From: an uncultured Lachnoclostridium sp.
GTDB lineage: Bacteria; Bacillota; Clostridia; Lachnospirales; Lachnospiraceae
Length of the DNA stretch: 64,000 nucleotides
Assembly: GCA_930986645.1 (NCBI GenBank)
Contig: CAKNJS010000004.1
Location: forward strand, 54,120-118,119
Direction of reading: 5' to 3'
The notes beneath the pieces are model-generated. The model worked only from the letters and a program-made list of their open reading frames with translations, did not search any database and was not told the DNA's origin. This document shows, in pieces, positions 24,701 through 36,577 of this stretch; position 1 is the stretch's first letter, and every line of letters begins with the position of its first letter. The translations under genes were made by a program, and so were the position numbers.

Positions 24701-27042
24701 AAAAACGGCCGCTTTGTGCGATATGTATTCTTTTTCTTATTGTACAGGGAATACGGGTGCTTTTTTTCGGCGTGGAGGATATGAAGCCTTCACCGCTGGA
24801 AAAAGCACTTTCCCGCGAGCCCGGAGCGGAAATTACGGGCACCGTATACAGAATCGAAGAAAAGAAAAAAGTAACGGCAGTCTTTCTGAAGGACAACGCC
24901 GTATCTTCTGCAGATCAGACTTTCAAGGAATCTAAAATTCTTGTATATATTTCCAGAAATCAATCAGGACAATCTGAGCCGGTGAAAATAGGAAACCGGC
25001 TGCTTATCCGCGGGGAAGGGCAGACATTTGAGAGAGCTCGAAATCCCGGGAATTTTGACCAGAAGACATATTATCAGAGACAGGGGATCCATGCTCTTAT
25101 ATGGGCGGAGGAGATCAGTGTAGTCTCCGGAAAAACGGCTCCGGTGCGGCAGTTCCTTTCGGGACTGAAGTCAGAGTGGAATCAGTGCCTGCTCCGTCAC
25201 CTTGGCGATTACTACGGTGCAGCCATGAGCGCCATCCTTCTGGGAGAGAAAAGCGGCTTGGATCCGGAGATGAAGATGATGTACCAGAAATGCGGGATCA
25301 GCCATCTGCTTGCCATTTCGGGCCTGCATATGTCATTTCTCGGCATGGGAGTCTATCGCCTGCTCCGCAGGACAGGGCTGGGATTTGTACCTTCAGGGAT
25401 TGCCGGAGGCGTACTGCTGATTCTCTACAGCATGATGATAGGGGCTGGTGTTTCAAGCCTGCGCGCTCTTATTATGTTTCTTGTAAGGATCGGGGCAGAG
25501 ATCACAGGGCGGGACTATGACCTTCTGACCAGTCTGTTTCTGTCTGCAGCCGTTTTGTGCGCATGGCAGCCTTTGTACCTGACAGACGCAGGCTTTCAGC
25601 TTTCCTACGGAGCGATTCTGGGCATAGCACTGTTCAGCCCGGTATTTTCCGATATGCTGGGATGTGACCGGATTGCCTCATTGAAAGGTAAAAATCCGAA
25701 GCCGTGGCTGCAGGAGAAAGGAACGGTGCTGCTTTCGGGAATATTAAACGGCCTGTGTTCCAGTCTGGCCGTCAATGTGATTCTTCTGGGGCCGCTTCTG
25801 TGGTTTTATTATGAAATTCCGCCGTATTCTGTATTCCTGAATCTGCTCGTGATCCCGGTCATGCCGGCTGCTATGGGAGCCGGAGCAGTGGGATCAGCAC
25901 TGACGGTTCTGTCGGATACTGCCGGCGGGATTGTGCTTCAGGTGTGCCGGGGAGTGCTTTTTAGTTATGACCGGCTGTGCGGATGGACGGAGAATCTTCC
26001 CGGCAGCAGATTTGTTGCGGGAAAGCCCGGAGTGCATTGGATCGTGGTGTATTATCTGGTACTGACGGGACTCAGGCTTGTTTACTTACAGCTCGTGCAC
26101 AGGAGAACTCAGGAAGAAGCACGCAGAGACGGTGCGGAATATCCGGATCCGGTCTGGCAAAGAAGATGCAGGATGCCGGGATGGGGCGGCCTTCTCTTTG
26201 CTGTTTTAATGGTTCTTATATGCAGAGGTTCTTATCAGCTCCGCGGGGAAATTCAGGCTGCCGTACTGGATGTGGGACAAGGAGACGGCATCCATATCAG
26301 AGGAGAATCTGTAAACTGCCTGATCGACGGGGGAAGCAGTGATACTGCCTCGGTGGGAAAATACCGTTTGGAACCGTATTTCCTGTCTCAGGGAATTGAA
26401 CGGCTGGACTATGTATTTGTCTCGCATGGTGACGAGGATCATATAAACGGCATAAGGGAAATGCTGGAAAATCAGGAGTACGGGATAGAGATCTCCTGTC
26501 TGGTGCTGCCGCCGGCGGAATATCATGATGAAAAGATTGCGGAACTGATACGGACGGCGATGGATAACGGAACCCGGGCGGTTGTGATGGGGGCAGGAGA
26601 TATGATTACATCAGGCGGGCAGGAAAAGCTGATATTGACATGTATTGCCCCGGAGAATCGTCTGGGTATCACAGGAGGCAATGCGGCTTCTCTTGTGCTG
26701 GATCTGTCTTTCGGTGAATTTGATATGCTGTTTGCAGGCGATGTGGAGGGGATTGGGGAAGAAAGGCTGGCCGCTTCAGGTCTGCTGAGAGATTATGATA
26801 TACTTAAAGCTGCGCACCACGGGTCGAAAAATTCCAGTACAGAGGAGTTCCTTGAAATTACGAAGCCGGAATACGCGGTTATATCAGCCGGGGAGGATAA
26901 CCGGTACGGGCATCCGCATGCCGACACTGTCCGGAGATTTATCAATGCCGGATGCACAGTTTATTCTACACAGGAGAATGGAGCCATTATGATAGAAAGT
27001 GACGGAGAGACGATGGAGATAAGCGGTTTTATAGAAGAGTGA
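24697..27042 (+). CDS. comEC: ComEC/Rec2 DNA uptake channel
   Basis: 781 residues. An N-terminal DUF4131-like OB region is followed by a multi-helix Competence domain (ISHLLAISGLHMSFLGMG and later GAGVSSLRALIMF) and a C-terminal beta-lactamase-like nuclease domain (LDVGQGDGIHIRG, LIDGGSSD, VSHGDEDHINGI, AAHHGSKNSS, GHPHADTVRRF). All three parts look complete. It would move single-stranded DNA into the cell after ComEA binds it and degrade the other strand. Start overlaps the GerMN lipoprotein stop. Confidence 0.95.
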   Translation: MKKRPLCAICILFLIVQGIRVLFFGVEDMKPSPLEKALSREPGAEITGTVYRIEEKKKVTAVFLKDNAVSSADQTFKESKILVYISRNQSGQSEPVKIGNRLLIRGEGQTFERARNPGNFDQKTYYQRQGIHALIWAEEISVVSGKTAPVRQFLSGLKSEWNQCLLRHLGDYYGAAMSAILLGEKSGLDPEMKMMYQKCGISHLLAISGLHMSFLGMGVYRLLRRTGLGFVPSGIAGGVLLILYSMMIGAGVSSLRALIMFLVRIGAEITGRDYDLLTSLFLSAAVLCAWQPLYLTDAGFQLSYGAILGIALFSPVFSDMLGCDRIASLKGKNPKPWLQEKGTVLLSGILNGLCSSLAVNVILLGPLLWFYYEIPPYSVFLNLLVIPVMPAAMGAGAVGSALTVLSDTAGGIVLQVCRGVLFSYDRLCGWTENLPGSRFVAGKPGVHWIVVYYLVLTGLRLVYLQLVHRRTQEEARRDGAEYPDPVWQRRCRMPGWGGLLFAVLMVLICRGSYQLRGEIQAAVLDVGQGDGIHIRGESVNCLIDGGSSDTASVGKYRLEPYFLSQGIERLDYVFVSHGDEDHINGIREMLENQEYGIEISCLVLPPAEYHDEKIAELIRTAMDNGTRAVVMGAGDMITSGGQEKLILTCIAPENRLGITGGNAASLVLDLSFGEFDMLFAGDVEGIGEERLAASGLLRDYDILKAAHHGSKNSSTEEFLEITKPEYAVISAGEDNRYGHPHADTVRRFINAGCTVYSTQENGAIMIESDGETMEISGFIEE

Positions 27043-27161
27043 CAGTTCAGCCTGCGCCATTCACATGGTTTTATAACAGTTCGGCCTGCGTTATTTGTAA
27101 AACCTCACTTCGTGCTTATTGAGGCTGCCGCTGTTTTACTTATTGACTGCCGAATGAACTG
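27043..27161 (+). repeat. palindromic intergenic repeat directly after comEC
   Basis: It starts at the base after the comEC stop. CAGTTCAGCCTGCGCC (27043-27058) is followed by a related unit from 27077 (CAGTTCGGCCTGCG) that closes with GCCGAATGAACTG at 27149-27161. Inside are the inverted pairs GTAAAAC/GTTTTAC and CCTCA/TGAGG, giving a nested hairpin of about 85 nt. A related element follows hemW (31289-31347). Confidence 0.7.
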
Positions 27162-27175
27162 ATATCACAAACCAC

Positions 27176-27205
27176 TTGTCAAAACAGGAGAATTTCCTTT
27201 ATAAT
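27176..27205 (+). promoter_or_regulatory. holA promoter
   Basis: TTGTCA (27176-27181), 18-bp spacer, TATAAT (27200-27205). The ATG at 27215 lies only 9 bases after the -10, so a transcript from here would have almost no leader. Confidence 0.6.
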
Positions 27206-27214
27206 ACAAGAGTT

Positions 27215-28195
27215 ATGAAAAGCCTGAATGAAGATTTGAAAACTGGACAATTTAGACAGATCTATCTCCTCTGCGGACAGGAGGCTTATCTGAAGAAGCA
27301 GTATAAAGAACGGTTTATCAAAGCAATGGTTCCTGAAGGGGATACGATGAACTATTCCTATTACGAAGGAAAGAAGACGGATATCAAAGAAGTCATCGAT
27401 CTGGCGGAGACTCTGCCTTTTTTTTCAGAGCGCCGGCTGATCGTGTTCGAGGATACCGGATTTTTCAAGGCCGGAGGAAATGATCTGGCGGATTATATTA
27501 ATGACGGTATGCCGCAGACGACCCATTTTATTTTCATAGAAAATGAGGTGGATAAGCGGAGCAGACTCTATAAAGCCGTGAAAGCCAAGGGACATATCGT
27601 GGAGCTTGCCGCTCAGGATGAGAATACGCTCAGGAAATGGGTGTCCGGACTTGTCCGAAAAGAGAAAAAAGAGATGTCACAGCTGGATATCGCGTATTTT
27701 CTTAATAAAGTGGGTACGGATATGGAGAATATTACGAAAGAGCTGGAAAAGCTGTTCTGCTACTGTCTGGACAGGAATGTCATTACGAGGGAAGATGTGG
27801 ATGCCATCTGTGTGACACAGATCACAAACCACATCTTTGATATGGTAAATGCGGTGGCGGCGGGGGATCAGCGCCGGGCGCTCGATCTGTACTATGACCT
27901 GCTCGCGCTGAAAGAACCGCCTATGCGTATTCTGGCGCTCATGTCGAAAGAATACAGGGATCTGTTCCACGTAAAGCAGCTTTCAAGGCAGGGGTACGGA
28001 AGAAAAGACATTGCATCGAAAGCCGGCCTGCATCCTTTTGCGGCGGGAAAATACATGGATCTGGCAAAACGTTTTCGGGCGGATGACCTGAGAAAGGTTA
28101 TGGAGGAAAGCGCAGATCTTGAACAGCGGGTGAAAACCGGACTTATGACGGACCATCTGGCTGTCGAACTGTTTATCGTAAAGCATTCAGCATAA
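27215..28195 (+). CDS. holA: DNA polymerase III delta subunit (clamp loader)
   Basis: 326 residues. The N-terminal [22 protein letters not shown] is the delta start that corresponds to the sliding-clamp-binding domain. [18 protein letters not shown] and the later [22 protein letters not shown] and [13 protein letters not shown] are typical delta motifs. It opens the beta clamp during loading. The longest open frame starts at TTG 27176 inside the -35 box, without a ribosome binding site, so ATG 27215 is preferred; that start has only a poor site (AAGAG two bases away). lepA follows after 26 bp, without the usual rpsT between. Confidence 0.9.
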   Translation: MKSLNEDLKTGQFRQIYLLCGQEAYLKKQYKERFIKAMVPEGDTMNYSYYEGKKTDIKEVIDLAETLPFFSERRLIVFEDTGFFKAGGNDLADYINDGMPQTTHFIFIENEVDKRSRLYKAVKAKGHIVELAAQDENTLRKWVSGLVRKEKKEMSQLDIAYFLNKVGTDMENITKELEKLFCYCLDRNVITREDVDAICVTQITNHIFDMVNAVAAGDQRRALDLYYDLLALKEPPMRILALMSKEYRDLFHVKQLSRQGYGRKDIASKAGLHPFAAGKYMDLAKRFRADDLRKVMEESADLEQRVKTGLMTDHLAVELFIVKHSA

Positions 28196-28221
28196 ATTCA
28201 GCTAAACATGGAGGAATGAAA

Positions 28222-30036
28222 TTGGCAGTAATAGATCAGAGTAAAATCAGAAATTTTTGCATTATCGCACATATCGATCACGGCAAGTCCACTCTGGCGG
28301 ACCGTATTATTGAGATGACAGGACTTCTCACGAGCCGCGAGATGCAGGCTCAGGTCCTTGACAACATGGATCTGGAGAGGGAGAGAGGTATTACGATCAA
28401 AGCTCAGGCGGTCCGTACTATCTATAAGGCGGACGACGGCGAAGAATATATGTTCAACCTGATCGACACTCCGGGACATGTGGATTTTAATTATGAAGTA
28501 TCCAGAAGCCTTGCGGCATGCGACGGGGCGATTCTGGTGGTGGATGCGGCACAGGGAGTGGAAGCGCAGACTCTGGCAAATGTCTATCTGGCACTGGACC
28601 ACGATCTGGATGTGATGCCGGTCATCAATAAGATCGACCTGCCAAGCGCGGATCCGGAGCGTGTCAAAGAGGAGATCGAGGATGTCATCGGCATTGACGC
28701 GGAGGACGCTCCGCTCATATCAGCCAAGACAGGACAGAATGTACATGAAGTGCTGGAACAGATCGTGAAAAAGATACCTGCGCCCGCGGGAGATCCCAAG
28801 GCGCCTTTGAAAGCATTGATATTTGATTCCAAGTATGATCCTTATAAAGGAGTAATTGTTTTCTGCCGGATCAAAGAGGGAACCGTGAAAAAGGGAACCC
28901 CCATGCTTATGATGGCTACCGGCGCGAAAGCAGAAGTAGTGGAAGTGGGAACATTCGGGGCAGGGCAGTTTATCCCCTGTGATGAGCTGAGCGCCGGTAT
29001 GGTAGGTTATATTACTGCGAGCCTGAAAAATGTAAAGGACACCCATGTGGGCGATACGATCACAAACGCAGAGAATCCGTGTGCAGAACCCCTTCCCGGA
29101 TACAAAAAAGTAAATCCCATGGTATACTGCGGACTTTATCCCGCGGACGGAGCCAAGTATCCGGATCTGAGAGATGCTCTTGAAAAGCTTCAGCTCAACG
29201 ATGCTGCCCTGCAGTTCGAACCGGAGACATCGGTTGCCCTCGGTTTCGGGTTCCGGTGCGGATTTCTCGGACTTCTTCATCTTGAGATAATTCAGGAACG
29301 GCTTGAGAGAGAATATAATCTGGATCTGGTGACAACGGCTCCCAGTGTTATCTACAAAGTCCATAAGACGAGCGGCGAGGTCATTGATCTGACCAACCCG
29401 ACAAATATGCCGGATCCGTCCGAGATCGATTATATGGAAGAACCTATGGTGAAAGCGGAGATCATGGTTACTTCAGAATACATTGGGGCGATCATGGATC
29501 TGTGTCAGGAGCGCCGCGGAATCTACCAGAGTATGGAGTATATCGAGGAGAAACGCGCCGTGCTCCATTATCATCTTCCGCTCAACGAGATCATTTATGA
29601 TTTCTTCGATGCGCTGAAGTCGAGGTCAAGAGGATATGCATCTTTTGATTATGAGATGATGGGCTATCAGAGATCTGAGCTTGTGAAGCTGGATATTCTT
29701 ATTAATAAAGAAGAGGTGGATGCGCTCTCCTTTATTGTATTCGCAGGCAGCGCTTATGACAGAGGCAGAAGAATGTGCGAAAAGCTGAAACAGGAGATAC
29801 CGAGACAGCTCTTCGAGATTCCGATTCAGGCGGCAATCGGCAGCAAGATCATTGCTCGTGAGACTGTGAAGGCCATGAGAAAAGATGTGCTGGCGAAATG
29901 TTACGGCGGAGATATCTCCCGTAAGAAGAAACTGCTGGAGAAGCAGAAGGAAGGAAAGAAGCGCATGCGTCAGGTGGGCAATGTAGAGATCCCGCAGAAG
30001 GCGTTTATGAGTGTGCTGAAACTGGATGATGATTAA
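28222..30036 (+). CDS. lepA: elongation factor 4
   Basis: About 604 residues. It is a translational GTPase that back-translocates ribosomes. The G1 motif [15 protein letters not shown]3 DTPGHVDF, G4 NKIDLPSA and G5 SAKTG are all present, and the C-terminal LepA-specific domain includes [33 protein letters not shown] prefer the TTG at 28222, which is 7 bases after GGAGG; the ATG at 28216 is only one base from it. Its last codons overlap the start of hemW, giving translational coupling. Confidence 0.96.
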   Translation: MAVIDQSKIRNFCIIAHIDHGKSTLADRIIEMTGLLTSREMQAQVLDNMDLERERGITIKAQAVRTIYKADDGEEYMFNLIDTPGHVDFNYEVSRSLAACDGAILVVDAAQGVEAQTLANVYLALDHDLDVMPVINKIDLPSADPERVKEEIEDVIGIDAEDAPLISAKTGQNVHEVLEQIVKKIPAPAGDPKAPLKALIFDSKYDPYKGVIVFCRIKEGTVKKGTPMLMMATGAKAEVVEVGTFGAGQFIPCDELSAGMVGYITASLKNVKDTHVGDTITNAENPCAEPLPGYKKVNPMVYCGLYPADGAKYPDLRDALEKLQLNDAALQFEPETSVALGFGFRCGFLGLLHLEIIQERLEREYNLDLVTTAPSVIYKVHKTSGEVIDLTNPTNMPDPSEIDYMEEPMVKAEIMVTSEYIGAIMDLCQERRGIYQSMEYIEEKRAVLHYHLPLNEIIYDFFDALKSRSRGYASFDYEMMGYQRSELVKLDILINKEEVDALSFIVFAGSAYDRGRRMCEKLKQEIPRQLFEIPIQAAIGSKIIARETVKAMRKDVLAKCYGGDISRKKKLLEKQKEGKKRMRQVGNVEIPQKAFMSVLKLDDD

Positions 30037-31285
30037 AAAAGAGCTGGAACTGTATGTGCATATTCCGTTCTGCGTGAGAAAATGTGCATACTGTGATTTT
30101 TTGTCCGCTCCTGCAGATATGCAGGAGCGGACGCTTTATGCGGACGCCCTGACAAAAGAGATCCGGGCGGAGAAAGAAGAATATAGAAACTATAAGGTGA
30201 GCACCATATTTCTGGGCGGAGGCACTCCGTCTGTTCTGGACGAAGGTGAGATCACAGAGATATTCGGCGCTCTATATGACAGTTTTGATATATCCGGCAG
30301 TGCGGAGATTACTATGGAAGTGAATCCGGGAACTGTGACAGAAGGAAAAGCTGCGGTATGGAAGAAATGCGGTGTCAACCGGCTCAGTATCGGGCTGCAG
30401 TCTGTAAATGACGATGAACTCCGGATGCTCGGGCGTATTCATACATACCGGGAGTTCTTAAATACATGGGAGATTGTGCGCAGGGCGGGATTCCGGAACG
30501 TGAATATTGATCTCATATCGGCAATTCCCGGACAGACATTGGAGAGCTGGTGCAGGACACTGCGCACGGCGGCGGAGCTGGAGCCTGAGCATATTTCCGC
30601 CTACAGCCTGATCATAGAGGAGGGTACTCCGTTTTATGAGCGGTACGCAGAGGAAGCGGGCTGCAATTTTGAAACGGAGAACGACAAGGCCAGAGAAGCG
30701 GACGGAGGTCAGACTGTCCTCCCGCCGCTTCCGGACGAGGATACTGAGCGGGAGATCTATAAAGCTACTGAAGAGATTCTTGACGGGTACGGTTATCACA
30801 GATATGAGATATCCAATTATGCAAAAGACGGATATGAGTGCCGGCACAATCTGGGCTACTGGGAGAGAAAAGAGTATCTCGGGCTTGGACTTGGAGCCTC
30901 GTCACTGATTAATGAGTGCAGGTTCCGCAATACGGCAGATATAAAAAAATATCTTGATTTTTTCGGAAAATCAATTTTAGACACGGCAGATTCGTCAGAG
31001 CAGCTATGCGGTGCGGGCTGCCGGATGGATATCCGTGAAGAAGTTGAATCTTTGTCCTGTGAAGACCGGATGGAAGAGTTTATGTTCCTCGGCCTGCGCA
31101 AGACCGAAGGAATCTCTATGAAAGAATTCTGCGAGGCGTTTGACAGAGATATTTTTGAAGTGTACGGGCCGCAGATCAGGAAAATGGAAGAGCAGGGGCT
31201 GTTGATCGTGCAGGATGGGAGGATAAGTCTGACAGAGCGGGGAACCGATGTGAGCAATTACGTATTCAGTGAATTTATACTGTAG
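30026..31285 (+). CDS. hemW: radical SAM haem chaperone HemW
   Basis: 419 residues. The radical SAM cluster motif [10 protein letters not shown] (C-x3-C-x2-C) is in the first 30 residues, followed by [43 protein letters not shown] and the C-terminal HemN-like domain ending near [15 protein letters not shown]. The CxxxCxxC motif followed by Asp-Phe rather than the four-Cys HemN form marks HemW-type proteins, which bind haem and deliver it to apoproteins. An insertion of about 35 acidic residues near 210-245 is longer than usual. It starts within lepA (11-bp overlap). Confidence 0.9.
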   Translation: MMIKKELELYVHIPFCVRKCAYCDFLSAPADMQERTLYADALTKEIRAEKEEYRNYKVSTIFLGGGTPSVLDEGEITEIFGALYDSFDISGSAEITMEVNPGTVTEGKAAVWKKCGVNRLSIGLQSVNDDELRMLGRIHTYREFLNTWEIVRRAGFRNVNIDLISAIPGQTLESWCRTLRTAAELEPEHISAYSLIIEEGTPFYERYAEEAGCNFETENDKAREADGGQTVLPPLPDEDTEREIYKATEEILDGYGYHRYEISNYAKDGYECRHNLGYWERKEYLGLGLGASSLINECRFRNTADIKKYLDFFGKSILDTADSSEQLCGAGCRMDIREEVESLSCEDRMEEFMFLGLRKTEGISMKEFCEAFDRDIFEVYGPQIRKMEEQGLLIVQDGRISLTERGTDVSNYVFSEFIL

Positions 31286-31288
31286 TAA

Positions 31289-31347
31289 CAGTTCAGCAGC
31301 AGTTCAGCCGCGCCGTTCGTAAAACCGCACTGCTCCATGACTGAACT
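31289..31347 (+). repeat. palindromic intergenic repeat after hemW
   Basis: It begins three bases after the hemW stop. CAGTTCAGCAGCAGTTCAGC is followed by GCGCCGTTCGTAAAACCGCACT and closes with CTGAACT. AGTTCAG at 31301-31307 pairs with CTGAACT at 31341-31347. It shares the CAGTTCAGC start and the TTYRTAAAACC core with the element after comEC. Confidence 0.6.
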
Positions 31348-31375
31348 TATTTCGATAAAAAATCCATAAACATGG

Positions 31376-31404
31376 TTGACAAACGGAAATGTGAGTGCTA
31401 TCTT
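31376..31404 (+). promoter_or_regulatory. hrcA operon promoter
   Basis: TTGACA (31376-31381), 17-bp spacer, TATCTT (31399-31404), a good sigma-A promoter placed directly before the CIRCE element. Confidence 0.8.
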
Positions 31405-31419
31405 AATATACGAAAGGTG

Positions 31420-31446
31420 TTAGCACTCAAAACAGGGGAGTGCTAA
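31420..31446 (+). promoter_or_regulatory. CIRCE operator (HrcA binding site)
   Basis: TTAGCACTC-N9-GAGTGCTAA is a perfect match to the consensus. It lies about 15 bp after the -10 and upstream of hrcA. HrcA bound here represses the operon until heat or misfolded protein titrates GroEL. A third half-site, GAGTGCTA, lies at 31393-31400 in the promoter spacer. Confidence 0.97.
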
Positions 31447-31468
31447 TAGCGGGAAAGGAGGAAACATA

Positions 31469-32518
31469 ATGGCGGTCGATACATCATTAAGTGAAAGAAA
31501 ACTGATCATATTGAAAGCCATTATCCAGAATTACCTTGAGACCGGTGAACCGGTCGGCTCGCGTACTCTTTCAAAATATACGGAACTGAATTTAAGTTCC
31601 GCGACGATCCGAAATGAGATGGCGGATCTGGAAGATCTCGGATATATTTTCCAGCCCCATACATCGGCGGGAAGAATTCCTTCGGATAAAGGATACCGGC
31701 TGTATGTGGATATGCTCATGGAGGAGAAGGAACAGGAGATCACAGAACGCGAGGATGCGATGCTGGAGAAAGCCGACAAAGTCGAGAAAGTACTGCAGCA
31801 GGCCGCAAAGGTGCTTGCTTCCAATACCAATTACGCGACAATGGTCTCGGCTCCGATGAACAGCCGCAATACATTAAAATTCATCCAGCTCTCGCAGGTG
31901 GATGAGGAACAGATCGTGGCGGTCATCGTGCTCGGCGGAAATGTGATCAAGAATAAGATCATCGAGGTCGGTGAAACACTAAGCAATGAGACTCTGTTGA
32001 AGCTGAACATGCTTCTGAACACAACACTTAACGGAATGTCGATCGATCAGATCACACTCGGACTGATCGCCAGACTGAAAGAACAGGCAGGCATCCACAG
32101 TGAAGTGATCGGGCATGTATTGGATGCGGTGGCAGAGATCATCCATGTGGAAGATGACATGAAGATCTACACGAGCGGTACGACGAATATCTTCAAATAT
32201 CCTGAGCTGAGCGATAAGCAGAGCGCACAGGAGATCATCAGTGCATTTGAAGAAAAACAGCAGCTTGAAGATCTGGTCACTGAAACCCTTGCAAGCGGAG
32301 ATGATCATGCGATTCAGGTTTATATCGGCGACGAGGCACCTGTAAAGAACATGAAAGACTGCAGTGTTGTGACAGCCACATATGAGCTGGGAGAGGGTAT
32401 GAAAGGAACCATCGGTATCATCGGTCCGAAGCGAATGGATTATGAACATGTCATGAAGACGCTGAAGACTCTTCAAAGCGAGTTGGATGCGATTTATAAT
32501 AAAAACCCGAAAGAATAG
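31469..32518 (+). CDS. hrcA: heat-inducible transcription repressor HrcA
   Basis: 349 residues. The N-terminal winged helix (SERKLIILKAIIQNYLETGEPVGSRTL, then LNLSSATIRNEMADLEDLGYI and HTSAGRIPSDKGYRLYVD) is family-defining. The inserted dimerisation and GAF-like domains follow. It binds the CIRCE site just upstream, so it is autoregulated with grpE and dnaK. The AAAGGAGG ribosome binding site lies 8 bases from ATG 31469. Confidence 0.97.
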   Translation: MAVDTSLSERKLIILKAIIQNYLETGEPVGSRTLSKYTELNLSSATIRNEMADLEDLGYIFQPHTSAGRIPSDKGYRLYVDMLMEEKEQEITEREDAMLEKADKVEKVLQQAAKVLASNTNYATMVSAPMNSRNTLKFIQLSQVDEEQIVAVIVLGGNVIKNKIIEVGETLSNETLLKLNMLLNTTLNGMSIDQITLGLIARLKEQAGIHSEVIGHVLDAVAEIIHVEDDMKIYTSGTTNIFKYPELSDKQSAQEIISAFEEKQQLEDLVTETLASGDDHAIQVYIGDEAPVKNMKDCSVVTATYELGEGMKGTIGIIGPKRMDYEHVMKTLKTLQSELDAIYNKNPKE

Positions 32519-32533
32519 GAAGGTGGAAAGCTG

Positions 32534-33265
32534 GTGAGTGACCAAATGAGCAAAGAAGATATGGTAAAGGAAGCTGTCGAAGAAGCAAAAGCCAAAGCCG
32601 CTGAGGCGGAGGAAGCCGGGAAAGATCAGGATGAGGCGGCAGCAAAGGCAGGAGAGGCTGCCGGAGATGAAGCTGCACAGGCTGAGACAGAAGGAACGCC
32701 GGAAACAGAGGAGAATAGTTCAGAGACCGGGGATGCCGGCGAGAACGGCTCTGAGGCGGAGGAAGATTCAGAAGATCAGTCTTCCAAAGCTGAAAAAAAG
32801 AAATTCTTCGGCAAGAAGAACAAGAAAGATAAAAAGGATGAGAAGATCGATGAACTTACAGATCGGCTCACCCGTCAGATGGCAGAGTTTGATAACTTCC
32901 GCAAACGTACTGAAAAAGAGAAATCTCAGATGTACGAGATTGGAGCGAAAGATATCATAGAAAAAATTCTTCCGATCGTTGACAACTTCGAAAGAGGCCT
33001 TGCCTCGATGCCGGAAGATGAAAAAGCCACTCCTTTTGCTGAGGGGATGGAAAAGATCTATAAACAGCTTATGACTACACTGGAAGGAATCGGAGTAAAG
33101 CCGATCGAAGCAGTGGGACAGGAATTCAATCCTGACTTCCACAATGCAGTGATGCATGTGGAAGATGAGGAACTCGGCGAGAATATCATCGCAGAAGAAT
33201 TCCAGAAAGGTTATATGTACCGTGACAGTGTCGTGAGACACAGCATGGTAAAAGTAGCAAACTGA
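32534..33265 (+). CDS. grpE: nucleotide exchange factor GrpE
   Basis: 243 residues. It removes ADP from DnaK. A long, very acidic Ala/Glu-rich disordered region (about 1-105, including EEAKAKAAEAEEAGKDQDEA) is followed by the coiled coil (LTDRLTRQMAEFDNFRKRTEKE) and the beta-wing domain ending at VGQEFNPDFHNAVMHVED and YRDSVVRHSMVKVAN. The GTG at 32534 has AGGTGG 7 bases upstream; an ATG at 32546 is an alternative. It lies between hrcA and dnaK in the CIRCE operon. Confidence 0.95.
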   Translation: MSDQMSKEDMVKEAVEEAKAKAAEAEEAGKDQDEAAAKAGEAAGDEAAQAETEGTPETEENSSETGDAGENGSEAEEDSEDQSSKAEKKKFFGKKNKKDKKDEKIDELTDRLTRQMAEFDNFRKRTEKEKSQMYEIGAKDIIEKILPIVDNFERGLASMPEDEKATPFAEGMEKIYKQLMTTLEGIGVKPIEAVGQEFNPDFHNAVMHVEDEELGENIIAEEFQKGYMYRDSVVRHSMVKVAN

Positions 33266-33300
33266 CATCATCAATATTTAGAATAAATAAGAATATTTAA

Positions 33301-35211
<1,911 letters not shown>

Positions 35212-35276
35212 GCTGCCAGATTTGAATAGAGCACAGGGAATCTTCCCATTGTTTCATGATAAGAATAAGAAAAATT

Positions 35277-35310
35277 CTACGGAACCACTGGGTGGTTTCG
35301 TAGATTTTTT
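35277..35310 (+). terminator. terminator-like hairpin between dnaK and dnaJ
   Basis: The stem CTACGGAACCAC / GTGGTTTCGTAG (one wobble pair) is followed by six T. It would lower dnaJ transcription relative to dnaK, or make dnaJ depend on partial readthrough. No clear promoter follows it. Confidence 0.8.
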
Positions 35311-35334
35311 CGTGAAAGGTAGAGTATTCCAGTT

Positions 35335-36525
35335 ATGGCAGAGACAAAGAGAGATTATTATGAGGTGCTCGGAGTAAGCAAAGACGCTGATGAGGCGGCG
35401 ATCAAGAAAGCTTATCGTGCACTTGCAAAAAAATATCATCCCGATATGAATCCGGGAGACAAGGAGGCCGAGAAGAAATTCAAAGAGGCTTCCGAGGCGT
35501 ATGCTGTCTTAAGTGACGCTGAAAAGAGGCGTCAGTATGACCAGTTCGGCCATGCTGCATTTGAGGGCGGCGCCGGCGGTGCAGGCGGATTCGGCGGCTT
35601 TGATTTCAGCGGTGCTGATTTCAGTGATATATTCGGCGATATATTCGGAGATCTGTTCGGCGGCAGCCGCAGGGGCGGCCGTGCAGGAAACGGGCCGATG
35701 AAGGGCGCCAATATCAGAAAGAGTATCCGCATTACATTCGAGGAAGCTGTATTCGGCTGCGAAAAAGAGATCGATCTGATCTTGAAAGATCCTTGTGAGG
35801 ATTGCAATGGAACAGGCGCTAAGCCGGGTACATCTCCCGAGACCTGCCCGAAATGCGGCGGCAGGGGGCAGGTTGTCTACACCTCTCAGTCTTTCTTCGG
35901 AACAGTACAGAACGTGCAGACTTGTCCGAACTGCGGCGGATCCGGTAAAGTGATTAAAGAGAAATGCCCGAAATGCGCAGGCACAGGATATACGTCAAGT
36001 AAAAAGAGAATCAAGGTTACAATTCCCGCGGGTATTGACAACGGACAGAGCGTCCGTATCCGCGATAAAGGTGAGCCGGGTGTAAACGGCGGTCCGAGAG
36101 GGGATCTGCTTGTCGAGGTAAATGTATCTCATCATCCGATCTTCCAGAGACAGGATGTCCACATTTTCTCGACCGTGCCGATTTCGTTCGCAGTTGCCGC
36201 ACTGGGCGGGGATATCCGTATCAAGACGGTGGACGGCGATGTGATCTATACGGTTAAACCGGGAACCAAGACAGACACGAAAGTGCGTCTGAAAGGAAAA
36301 GGTGTGCCGTCGCTCCGGAATTCGCAGGTAAGAGGAGACCATTATGTCACACTTGTGATCCAGACTCCTGAGAGACTGAGCGCGGAGGCGAAAGAAGCAC
36401 TGCGCAGATTCGACGAGCTGACAGGAAATACACTGCATCAGAATGAAAATGCAGAAGATGATAAAGGTGACAGAAAGAAAAAGAAGGGCTTTATGGACAA
36501 AGTGAAGGAAGTCTTTGAGGATTGA
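35335..36525 (+). CDS. dnaJ: co-chaperone DnaJ
   Basis: 396 residues, type I Hsp40. The J-domain with HPD ([15 protein letters not shown]) spans residues 1-70, followed by a Gly/Phe region ([19 protein letters not shown]), four CxxCxGxG zinc repeats ([32 protein letters not shown]) at about 155-225, and two C-terminal peptide-binding domains. It stimulates DnaK ATPase. The start has a weak ribosome binding site (AAAGG, 20 bases upstream). A terminator follows. Confidence 0.97.
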   Translation: MAETKRDYYEVLGVSKDADEAAIKKAYRALAKKYHPDMNPGDKEAEKKFKEASEAYAVLSDAEKRRQYDQFGHAAFEGGAGGAGGFGGFDFSGADFSDIFGDIFGDLFGGSRRGGRAGNGPMKGANIRKSIRITFEEAVFGCEKEIDLILKDPCEDCNGTGAKPGTSPETCPKCGGRGQVVYTSQSFFGTVQNVQTCPNCGGSGKVIKEKCPKCAGTGYTSSKKRIKVTIPAGIDNGQSVRIRDKGEPGVNGGPRGDLLVEVNVSHHPIFQRQDVHIFSTVPISFAVAALGGDIRIKTVDGDVIYTVKPGTKTDTKVRLKGKGVPSLRNSQVRGDHYVTLVIQTPERLSAEAKEALRRFDELTGNTLHQNENAEDDKGDRKKKKGFMDKVKEVFED

Positions 36526-36540
36526 TTCCATTTTAAAATA

Positions 36541-36577
36541 AAAATGCTGATATCTCGTGAATGGATATCAGCATTTT
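36541..36577. terminator. bidirectional terminator between dnaJ and the nitrilase gene
   Basis: AAAATGCTGATATC pairs with GATATCAGCATTTT and is followed by T residues. It overlaps the last codons of the minus-strand nitrilase gene. Confidence 0.9.

Noticed and set aside
27176..27214. TTG start of holA extending the protein by 13 residues
   Set aside because: It lies in the -35 box and has no ribosome binding site; delta subunits begin near the ATG at 27215.
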